Translations under genes and position numbers: made by a program
Notes under the pieces: model-generated
The model's input: only the letters and a program-made list of their open reading frames with translations
Told to the model about the DNA's origin: nothing
Databases searched by the model: none
Shown: one piece after another, positions 1 to 5,114 of the stretch
Numbering within the stretch: position 1 is the stretch's first letter
How the letters are laid out: each line of letters starts with the position of its first letter
From: Lachnospiraceae bacterium
GTDB taxonomy: Bacteria; Bacillota; Clostridia; Lachnospirales; Lachnospiraceae
DNA length: 7,804 nt
Assembly: GCA_003520105.1 (NCBI GenBank)
Contig: DOVL01000019.1
Span: 1 to 7,804, forward strand
Direction of reading: 5' to 3'

Positions 1-33
1 TTTTTTGTGCAGGCAATGAGCCAAGTGGCCGCG

Positions 34-49
34 TGCATGCGTGCATGCA
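34..49. repeat. Perfect inverted repeat TGCATGC-GT-GCATGCA
   Basis: Two 7-bp arms separated by two bases form a near-palindrome. It is built from two tandem copies of GTGCATGC (33-40 and 41-48), so each half is also self-complementary (GCATGC). It is the first of a row of small dyads in the left-edge region. Confidence 0.6.
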
Positions 50-81
50 AACGTGGACATTTGGCGAATGACCATCACCGA

Positions 82-94
82 GTGACGAAGTCAC
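82..94. repeat. Triloop hairpin GTGAC-GAA-GTCAC
   Basis: A 5-bp perfect stem encloses a GAA triloop. The core GAC-GNA-GTC recurs ten bases further on in the hairpin at 104-120, so the two belong to one motif family. Confidence 0.6.
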
Positions 95-103
95 GAGGGG
101 GTG

Positions 104-120
104 CCCTGACGGAGTCAGGG
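104..120. repeat. Triloop hairpin CCCTGAC-GGA-GTCAGGG
   Basis: A perfect 7-bp stem closes on a GGA triloop. It is the GC-richest hairpin in the left-edge group. No T-run follows on either strand, so it is not a canonical intrinsic terminator. Confidence 0.65.
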
Positions 121-121
121 T

Positions 122-138
122 CTGCACAAAATGTGCAG
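122..138. repeat. Triloop hairpin CTGCACA-AAA-TGTGCAG
   Basis: A perfect 7-bp stem with an AAA loop, one base after the preceding hairpin. Its right arm is also one of the recurring TGYGCAG words of this region. Confidence 0.65.
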
Positions 139-228
139 GCTGATCATGCGTAGGTAAATCAATCACACATTAAGCGGTGTAATGCGCAGGTGAAGCATGT
201 ACAGTTAATTCAATTAATGGTGTATATG

Positions 229-288
229 TGTCGCTGACGCGTTCATACATGTGTGTGGTGTCGCTGACACGTTTATACATATGTGTGG
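229..288. repeat. Two-copy 30-bp tandem repeat
   Basis: Units 229-258 and 259-288 align without gaps and differ at only a few positions (for example 239 versus 269, 244 versus 274, 251 versus 281). Each unit carries a GTGTC-GCT-GAC(A/G)C triloop hairpin (228-240 and 258-270). The stem is perfect in the second copy and has one G-T wobble in the first, so the pairing survives the substitution. There is no spacer between the units, so it is not a CRISPR array. Confidence 0.75.
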
Positions 289-290
289 TA

Positions 291-321
291 TTAATGCTGT
301 GCAGAAATATAACAGTATTAA
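291..321 (-). repeat. Imperfect inverted repeat after the regulator stop codon
   Basis: The arms TTAATGCTG (291-299) and CAGTATTAA (313-321) pair at 8 of 9 positions around a 13-nt loop. The inner edge abuts the TAG stop of the minus-strand regulator (322-324). In minus-strand RNA this gives an AU-rich stem just after the stop, but no U-run follows. It may be a 3'-end stem, not a classical terminator. Confidence 0.35.
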
Positions 322-1800
322 CTATCGGTGCATCTGCAGTTTACGTACTGCGTCAACACGGTTGCCTGAATCTGTCTTCTTGAGCAGATTTGATATATGA
401 AATCTTACGGTGCTCTTTGATATAAAGTATTTTTCCGCAATCTCACTGTCACTGAGACCATCCCTGATACAACTGAGTATCTCGGACTCTCTTGCGGTGA
501 GATTGTATTTTTTTGAAAAGTCGGCAAGAAGATTTTCTTCCGTTAGAGGCTGTTCCTTTGGAGTTTTGCCGATCATATAGTAAACAAATAATACCAGTAA
601 TATTGAATAGATAGCTGTAGATACCAAAAGCTGTGCAATAAGCGGTATCTGAACGTAGAAGAAGATCACGGTTACAGCTACATCGATCAATCTGGAAAGC
701 ATCAGACCGAAAGCTGCGAAAGGAAGCAGGCAGGAAGAATCCTTTTTAAGGTCGGTGAAGGAAACAACCCTGTATACTGCAATAAAACCGATAAAGAGGT
801 AGCTGAGGCATACAGCCACAGTGCCGTTCTCACTGTTATAAAGGATGGAGGTTGCAATAAGGGGATAAGTAAGACTGGCAAGAGTGATCAGTTCACCGAG
901 CTGTCTGGATCGGTCTATGATGAAACCGGCTGAAATAAGACCAACCGCATAGAAAGCCCTTCCGAGCGTAAAATTAGCATTGGATGTACCGGGGAGCGAG
1001 AGATAAAGACCTGAACCTATGGAGCTTACAAATGACATTATTAATATAAATACAACCAGCCAGCGGAAGTTTTTCTTTATTGCAGAAGCATGTTTCGGAT
1101 CAATGTCAGACATTATGTTAACAGAAACTGTTTTATGTTCATTTTCGGAAATTATGTTAACAGAATCACCTTCAGAATCGATACTCTGTTCTTTTTTAGT
1201 TGAAATAAGTATATCGTCAGTCGGAAGTATCGGAAGATCTTCTCCGCAATAGACTATCATTATTGTTGTAACTGCAAATATTATGTAAACATAAACAACG
1301 GAATCAGATACAAGAAATTCAGAGCCGTCGATAACAGTCAGGAAATATGTTCCGACAGATGCTACGGCATAGCTGAAACCGTATGATTTGCCGATATCAT
1401 TGACACCCACAAATGCTGAGAGAAACGTCAGATAATATCCGAAATACAGTCCTACGAGAAGATTAAATAAGCTTCCGAAGATTACTATTACAGGGCCGCT
1501 TTCACTTAGCAGCATGATAGCCATAAGAGGTATGCCGGCAATAAGTGTGGCAATAAATGTGTTTTTTCTTCTGAAAGCTACCGGCCATTTACGTATACAA
1601 ATAATGAAGATGGTGATTCCAAGAGCCTGAAGCAGGTAATTGAGTCCCGAGGTTATCAGATCTACCACATCATCACCATAATAATCAGTCAGAAGATACA
1701 TCTGCGACATGTAGGCTGAGCCGGTGTAAAAAAAGCAGAAAGCAACCAGAAGTGTGTAAAGTATTGCTTTGTTATTCTTAAAACTCTTGATCTTTTCCAT
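322..1800 (-). CDS. Membrane LuxR-family regulator with MFS-like 12-helix domain
   Basis: A predicted one-component regulator of 492 residues in the cytoplasmic membrane. About twelve hydrophobic helices are visible in two groups of six (roughly 13-33, 48-69, 81-98, 103-132, 139-157, 166-185, then 247-267, 279-296, 302-320, 327-347, 357-383, 386-409), split by a charged loop at about 186-245. The segment G292-FIIDRSRQL-G302 after helix 8 resembles the loop motif of major facilitator transporters. Residues about 432-488 form a LuxR/GerE helix-turn-helix (LTARESEIL, GLSDSEIAEKYFISKSTVRFHISNLLKK). In this family the membrane part is thought to sense a ligand while the HTH binds DNA. The ATG at 1800 has GAGG at 1811-1814, 10 nt upstream; a weak promoter may be TATTAT at 1829-1834 with TCTGCA at 1852-1857. 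It is divergent from the surface-protein gene, which it may control; the ligand is unknown. The loop carries a 13-residue duplication (see 1112-1165). Confidence 0.85.
   Translation of the reverse strand: MEKIKSFKNNKAILYTLLVAFCFFYTGSAYMSQMYLLTDYYGDDVVDLITSGLNYLLQALGITIFIICIRKWPVAFRRKNTFIATLIAGIPLMAIMLLSESGPVIVIFGSLFNLLVGLYFGYYLTFLSAFVGVNDIGKSYGFSYAVASVGTYFLTVIDGSEFLVSDSVVYVYIIFAVTTIMIVYCGEDLPILPTDDILISTKKEQSIDSEGDSVNIISENEHKTVSVNIMSDIDPKHASAIKKNFRWLVVFILIMSFVSSIGSGLYLSLPGTSNANFTLGRAFYAVGLISAGFIIDRSRQLGELITLASLTYPLIATSILYNSENGTVAVCLSYLFIGFIAVYRVVSFTDLKKDSSCLLPFAAFGLMLSRLIDVAVTVIFFYVQIPLIAQLLVSTAIYSILLVLFVYYMIGKTPKEQPLTEENLLADFSKKYNLTARESEILSCIRDGLSDSEIAEKYFISKSTVRFHISNLLKKTDSGNRVDAVRKLQMHR
1112..1165 (-). 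repeat. In-frame 13-codon duplication in the regulator loop
   Basis: The 15-bp word ATTATGTTAACAGAA occurs identically at 1112-1126 and 1151-1165, 39 bp apart, exactly 13 codons. In the protein this gives two tandem units in the loop between helices 6 and 7, starting at S213 and S226, both reading SVNI-x-S-(E/D)-x-(E/D). It is a small internal duplication in a probably flexible cytoplasmic linker. Confidence 0.6.
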
Positions 1801-1999
1801 TTGTGTATAACCTCGTGAATTAAAGTGAATAATAACTGTAAAATAGAAAAATGCAGAAATGATGTTATGTAAACTGAGAGTACTGCAGAATTGTATAATT
1901 CATATGAAAAAATATTAGCATATTATCATTTTTCAAACAACTCTTAAAACGACGTATTTACGTGTGCCTATCACTAATCAAACAACAAATTTCAAACCA

Positions 2000-2030
2000 T
2001 TGTGATACGATTAAGGGGATTCTATATAGT
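2000..2030 (+). promoter_or_regulatory. Candidate sigma70-type promoter for surface protein
   Basis: TTGTGA (2000-2005) is followed after 17 bp by TATATA (2023-2028), or after 19 bp by TATAGT (2025-2030). Either would give a 5' untranslated leader of roughly 130 nt before the ATG at 2169, long enough to include the repeat and stem at 2070-2109. The matches are partial, so this is a candidate only. Confidence 0.35.
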
Positions 2031-2069
2031 CAATCAGTGTGCCCGATGATTTGGAGTTATGTCTTAGAT

Positions 2070-2109
2070 GTGACAGAAAATCAGTCGCAGAGCGTGACTG
2101 AAAATAACT
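2070..2109 (+). repeat. Leader direct repeat and stem
   Basis: GTGACAGAAAATCAGT (2070-2085) and GTGACTGAAAATAACT (2094-2109) match at 13 of 16 positions, with starts 24 bp apart. Overlapping them, CAGTC-GC (2082-2088) can pair with GC-GT-GACTG (2092-2100) around an AGA loop with a 2-nt bulge. If transcription starts near 2035 this lies in the leader of the surface-protein mRNA. A role as operator pair or leader structure is inference. Confidence 0.35.
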
Positions 2110-2168
2110 TGCAGATAATAATAAAGGTGAATTTGGGCAGATGATCGAAGAGTAGAGGAGGAGAAAGG

Positions 2169-4334
2169 ATGAGAAAGAGTAGAATAGGACAAAGGATACT
2201 GAGTTTTCTGCTGACTCTGGTTATGGTGGTAGGGCTTTGCTTTGTCGGGCTGCCTGCATATGAGTCATATGCTGATGAGCCGGTTTCATCTGCAATGGTA
2301 AAGCTGAGTATAGGCTTCAGAGAAGGGAATGCTGACCTTGGAAAGGTTCAGTACAGCATAGATGCCGGTACAAGCTGGATGGATGTGACGAAAGATGTTT
2401 CTGAACTCGAGATAACTCTTGCAGATAGTGAGCTTAGATTAAAAATAGTTCCGAATGAGAATTATTCTGTAGATTACGCAGGTGTAGAGCTTTCAATTGG
2501 CGAAGAGCGTAAGTCCGGATCAGATTTATCAAGTATCGGTCTGGACAGTGAAGAGGGCTATACCGTTCCGTCAGGCATCGAAAATGTCTCTCTGTCACAG
2601 ATTGAGTTTAGAGAGGGCGGCAAAGAACCGGATGATGGAGAAGAAACTGACATTCCGGATGGTATGGCTGCAGCGATCATTAATCTGAGTGGTCCTGAAG
2701 GCAGCTGGGCGCTTTCTCCGGCTGTTGATGAGCCTTATGATATTAAGAACGAGGATGGCAGTGCAAGTGCACCATATTCAAAATACGCTTATGTTGCCGG
2801 TATTTCCATAAATGGAAGCGACAGAACAAACAGGATGATGCATTATAATAAGGATGAGGATACAAGAAACCTTGAATCACAGATTGTTGTGTTTAAAAAA
2901 GACAGTGAGGACAGCGTAACCTTTACCTTTAATACATCCTGGAGCGACAGGATTGAGGAAGTGAAGGTCAATGGTACAGTTTACAGTATTTCGCTTGATT
3001 ATGATGACAGATATTCGTGGCTGACGGCTTTCGGTAATCAGGATATAAGGTTTGATATTTCAGGAATAGTACTGCCTACACCTGATTCTGAAGGAAGATA
3101 TGTATTTGATGTGGAGCTGAAAGTAAGACCTATTACATGGGATGAGTGTTTTGTCGGTAATTTCCTTTGGTCAAAGGATGAGCATTTCAGTCCGGAGGGA
3201 CCTGACCCGAGTGATATCTATATAGGCCACTCGTCACTTATTCTTGAATCTGTTGATTTTAATAATGGCAGGGAGGATATCCACTGGCAGATTGATGCGG
3301 AGGATGACGGGACTGATAAGGAATACACATACGAGGAAAATGGAGTGAGTTATGATTATGCGCACTTCTCGATGAAATATCCTGAAAATGACTGCTCGAT
3401 GGGTGAGATGGTTATCCCTGAGGGCGCAGAGGTAACTATGAAGATAGTTCCTGAATATGGTTATCAGGTTAAATCCTTCTCGGGAGTTGATTTTGAAGAA
3501 GGAAATGTTAAACTTCAGGGCGGACAGTGTGAATTCACATTTGTTGTGGGAAGAGGTAATTTTCATATCGGAGCAAAGGTTGAAGAGCAGGAGGATGATC
3601 TGATCAGCAGTTCAGATGCTGTTGTAGGCGGAGGAGTCCTTCTTCCTGAAGGGATCATTGATTCAGGAACAGCGAGACTTGATGTTTCGGATGCAGAGCT
3701 GAGTGAGGCTAAGATAAGTGATTTTAATGATGTTGCTGAGAGAGAAGGTCTTGAGATAGGAGCATTTCTTGAACTGGATCTAAAGCAGGTGTTCTTCAAG
3801 GGAATGGACGATGACATGGAGGTTTGGGAGAATCCTATAGAGCTTGATGAGCTTAAGGACGACGATAGTATACTGGTTGGTCTTCAGCTTCCTGAGGATG
3901 CGGAGATACCTGATGATCTGACGATCATTCATAATATTGATAATGGAGAAGAGTTTGAGATGATCGAGCCTGTTTCAATAGAAAATAACATGGTAATCTT
4001 CGAAACAAAAGGTTTCTCGAGCTACGCACTTGCTTTCAGTGTTGAGGATACTGAGGATTCTTCAACTGAAGATGTTACAGAGGACGGATCTTCGGAAGAA
4101 GTCACTTCTGAGGAAGGCGCATCAGAGGAGGCTGCAAAGGATGCTGATATTGAGGAAGCATCAGAGGATAAGACAGATGCAGCTTCCGAAGCGGCAGATA
4201 ATTCACCTAAGACCGGTGACGGCAGTGAAACCGGTCTCATGATGATAATCCTCCTTTTATCTGCGGGAATAATGTGTGTACTGGCACAAAGAAAAAGGAA
4301 TAATGTGCGTACTGCCGAAAAAAAAGAAAGGTGA
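2169..4334 (+). CDS. Secreted, sortase-anchored surface protein (SPKTG)
   Basis: A 721-residue predicted cell-wall protein. Residues 1-35 are a signal peptide: a basic start, a hydrophobic core at about 10-30, and likely cleavage after S-Y-A35. The C-terminus has a complete sorting signal: SPKTG at 679-683, a hydrophobic stretch at about 690-706, then a basic tail. (S/P)PXTG motifs are known sortase substrates in Clostridia, for example of Clostridioides difficile SrtB. Before the signal, residues 625-677 form an acidic stalk (23 of 53 residues D or E, 13 S or T). The ectodomain appears to be beta-sandwich material; two segments, around residues 90 (LKIVPNENYSV) and 423 (MKIVPEYGYQV), look like diverged copies of one module. 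GFSSYALAF at 615-623 resembles the FSTYA motif common near the end of Gram-positive surface-protein ectodomains. No catalytic domain is recognised. The start is firm: AGGAGG at 2156-2161, 7 nt before the ATG. An adhesin or binding role is a guess. Confidence 0.85.
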   Translation: MRKSRIGQRILSFLLTLVMVVGLCFVGLPAYESYADEPVSSAMVKLSIGFREGNADLGKVQYSIDAGTSWMDVTKDVSELEITLADSELRLKIVPNENYSVDYAGVELSIGEERKSGSDLSSIGLDSEEGYTVPSGIENVSLSQIEFREGGKEPDDGEETDIPDGMAAAIINLSGPEGSWALSPAVDEPYDIKNEDGSASAPYSKYAYVAGISINGSDRTNRMMHYNKDEDTRNLESQIVVFKKDSEDSVTFTFNTSWSDRIEEVKVNGTVYSISLDYDDRYSWLTAFGNQDIRFDISGIVLPTPDSEGRYVFDVELKVRPITWDECFVGNFLWSKDEHFSPEGPDPSDIYIGHSSLILESVDFNNGREDIHWQIDAEDDGTDKEYTYEENGVSYDYAHFSMKYPENDCSMGEMVIPEGAEVTMKIVPEYGYQVKSFSGVDFEEGNVKLQGGQCEFTFVVGRGNFHIGAKVEEQEDDLISSSDAVVGGGVLLPEGIIDSGTARLDVSDAELSEAKISDFNDVAEREGLEIGAFLELDLKQVFFKGMDDDMEVWENPIELDELKDDDSILVGLQLPEDAEIPDDLTIIHNIDNGEEFEMIEPVSIENNMVIFETKGFSSYALAFSVEDTEDSSTEDVTEDGSSEEVTSEEGASEEAAKDADIEEASEDKTDAASEAADNSPKTGDGSETGLMMIILLLSAGIMCVLAQRKRNNVRTAEKKER

Positions 4335-4353
4335 ATTATGTCTCCGACAATTC
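4318..4353 (-). terminator. Candidate terminator of nucleotidase gene, inside surface-protein gene
   Basis: Read on the minus strand, GAATTGTC (4353-4346), loop GGA, then GACATAATTC (4342-4333) form an 8-bp stem with a 2-nt bulge. ACC, TTT, C and eight T residues follow (4332-4318). The stem contains the TAA stop of the nucleotidase gene, and the T-run is the antisense of the A-run in the last codons of the surface-protein gene. It fits an intrinsic terminator for the minus transcript, although the stem is AT-rich and 3 nt separate it from the T-run. Confidence 0.5.
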
Positions 4354-4935
4354 GTCAAGAGTCTTGCCGTAGGAAGGTATGAAATCTCTCATAAAATCAG
4401 AAACTTCAGGAAGCTCGCCGCAAAGTTCGGTGAGCTTCTTTTCTATACTGAGCTTGGCACTGCGGAACTCTCTGTTGCCGGAGTTTTCCTCCTCGATACA
4501 TTTGATATAAGCGGAGAGCTTGTCTGCAGCCTTGACGAGACGACGCATATAGCGGTCATTCTCTGTATTTTCTGCTCTGTAAAGCTTCTCAAATTCAGGC
4601 CTCAGATCATTAGGAAGCTCGTTCAGAAGCTTCTTCTCAGCGATTGATTCAACCTCCTTGTAGGCTGCCTTGATGTCCTCGTTGTAGTATTTTACAGGAG
4701 TAGGCATGTCGCCGGTGATGATTTCGGAAGAATCATGATAGAGACCGATGAGAGCAGCTTTTTCACTATCGAGCTCTTTGTTGTAGCGCACATTTCCGAT
4801 GACGCAGAGTGCGTGTGCAATCATCGCTACCTCCAGACAGTGCTCCGACAGATTCTCAGCCCTCGAGTTTCTCATGAGCGCCCAGCGCTCGATATATTTC
4901 ATACGTGATATTGTTGCGAAAAAGTTGTAGCCCAT
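4336..4935 (-). CDS. yfbR: HD-domain 5'-deoxynucleotidase, YfbR type
   Basis: A predicted cytoplasmic metal-dependent phosphohydrolase that converts deoxynucleoside 5'-monophosphates to deoxynucleosides plus phosphate, by analogy with Escherichia coli YfbR. From the ATG at 4935 it is 199 residues, the same length as the E. coli protein, and the family pattern is preserved: FF and SR near the N-terminus, RW at 17-18 (nucleotide binding in YfbR), LMRN, ENLSEH with H32, YHD with H67 and D68, E71, TGDMPTPVKYY at 74-84 and D138 as the last metal ligand. All HD ligands are present, so it should be active. The frame is open upstream to an ATG at 5070, but that start lies outside the promoter (4966-4994) and adds 45 unrelated residues; GGTGG just before 4935 and family length support the shorter form. 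It is divergent from the DHH phosphoesterase gene and convergent with the surface-protein gene, 1 bp between stops. Confidence 0.9.
   Translation of the reverse strand: MGYNFFATISRMKYIERWALMRNSRAENLSEHCLEVAMIAHALCVIGNVRYNKELDSEKAALIGLYHDSSEIITGDMPTPVKYYNEDIKAAYKEVESIAEKKLLNELPNDLRPEFEKLYRAENTENDRYMRRLVKAADKLSAYIKCIEEENSGNREFRSAKLSIEKKLTELCGELPEVSDFMRDFIPSYGKTLDELSET
4411..4444 (+). terminator. Candidate terminator of surface-protein gene, inside nucleotidase gene
   Basis: AAGCTCGCCG (4411-4420) and CGGTGAGCTT (4428-4437) pair over 10 bp with a single G-U wobble around a 7-nt loop, followed by CTTTTCT (4438-4444). In plus-strand RNA this resembles an intrinsic terminator about 80 nt past the surface-protein stop. 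The DNA is also antisense to nucleotidase codons at about residues 167-175, so it may be coincidental. No better plus-strand terminator is visible nearer. Confidence 0.45.
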
Positions 4936-4965
4936 ATTTCCACCATCCGTTCTGTTGATGTCATA

Positions 4966-4994
4966 ATTATATCTGTGCATCAAATATAATTCAA
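4966..4994 (-). promoter_or_regulatory. Promoter of the nucleotidase gene
   Basis: On the minus strand TTGAAT (4994-4989) and a perfect TATAAT (4971-4966) are separated by 17 bp. Transcription would start near 4959, giving a leader of about 24 nt before the ATG at 4935. This also argues against the longer reading frame from 5070. Confidence 0.7.
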
Positions 4995-5044
4995 CAATAA
5001 CATTTGGGATGGTGACGATGAGTGAGAATAATTGTACATTTCTT

Positions 5045-5073
5045 TTGACATACTTTGTATCTTGTAGCACAAT
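5045..5073 (+). promoter_or_regulatory. Promoter of the DHH phosphoesterase gene
   Basis: A perfect TTGACA (5045-5050) is followed after 17 bp by CACAAT (5068-5073), which keeps the conserved A2 and T6 of the -10 box. The start would fall near 5080, about 30 nt before the TTG start at 5112. The in-frame ATG at 5055 lies inside this promoter and would not be in the mRNA. The -35 boxes of the two divergent promoters are about 50 bp apart. Confidence 0.65.
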
Positions 5074-5098
5074 ATAACAATAGAAGGTTATTTGCTTT

Positions 5099-5114
5099 GG
5101 GAGGAAATGGATTG
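5099..5114 (+). promoter_or_regulatory. Ribosome binding site that fixes a TTG start
   Basis: GGGAGG at 5099-5104 lies 7 nt before the TTG at 5112-5114, ideal spacing, and no other start codon in this frame fits it. An out-of-frame ATG at 5107 opens a two-codon frame (ATG GAT TGA) whose stop overlaps the TTG, but it is only 2 nt from the ribosome binding site. Confidence 0.7.

Larger units (their letters stand above)
1..321. repeat. Hairpin-rich, gene-poor region at left edge
   Basis: No convincing gene is visible in these 321 bases. Instead there is a dense run of short perfect inverted repeats with 2-3 nt loops (34-49, 82-94, 104-120, 122-138), then a 30-bp tandem repeat (229-288) whose units each contain another triloop hairpin, and an imperfect inverted repeat (291-321) directly after the stop codon of the minus-strand regulator gene. 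The word TGYGCAG recurs at 6, 132, 183 and 298. One frame stays open from the left edge to a TAG at 151-153 (ATG at 16, 45 codons), but it runs straight through the hairpins and has no visible ribosome binding site. No U-tract terminator for the regulator is seen. The region resembles repeat-type intergenic DNA more than coding DNA; that reading is inference. Confidence 0.6.
1801..2168. promoter_or_regulatory. Divergent intergenic region, regulator / surface protein
   Basis: 368 bp separate the two start codons, long enough to hold both promoters and operators. Visible dyads are GAATT-GTAT-AATTC (1888-1901), AATAT-TAGC-ATATT (1911-1924) and ACGTA-TT-TACGT (1952-1963); any of these could be a binding site for the adjacent LuxR-type protein, but none is proven. 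A promoter candidate for the plus gene lies at 2000-2030 and a 24-bp-period direct repeat at 2070-2109. I found no convincing small gene or known RNA here: the one 60-codon frame at 1962-2144 has no ribosome binding site. Confidence 0.45.

Noticed and set aside
229..288. Possible CRISPR repeats
   Set aside because: The two 30-bp units are directly adjacent with no spacer, there are only two, and no cas genes are present.
1962..2144. 60-codon plus-strand open frame in the divergent intergenic region
   Set aside because: No ribosome binding site before its ATG, no recognisable domain, and it overlaps the promoter candidate and leader repeat of the surface-protein gene.
3234..3817. Minus-strand open frames opposite the surface-protein gene (3234-3566, 3563-3817; also 4022-4240)
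   Set aside because: They lie antisense to a gene with signal peptide, sorting signal and strong ribosome binding site, and have low-complexity or unrecognisable translations.
4276..4647. Plus-strand open frame overlapping the end of the surface-protein gene and the nucleotidase gene
   Set aside because: It is mostly antisense to conserved HD-domain codons, has no family resemblance, and contains the terminator candidate at 4411-4444.
4936..5070. Upstream extension of the nucleotidase frame to ATG 5070
   Set aside because: It runs across the nucleotidase promoter (TTGAAT-17-TATAAT) and the opposite promoter, and adds 45 residues absent from YfbR; the 199-residue form matches the family length.
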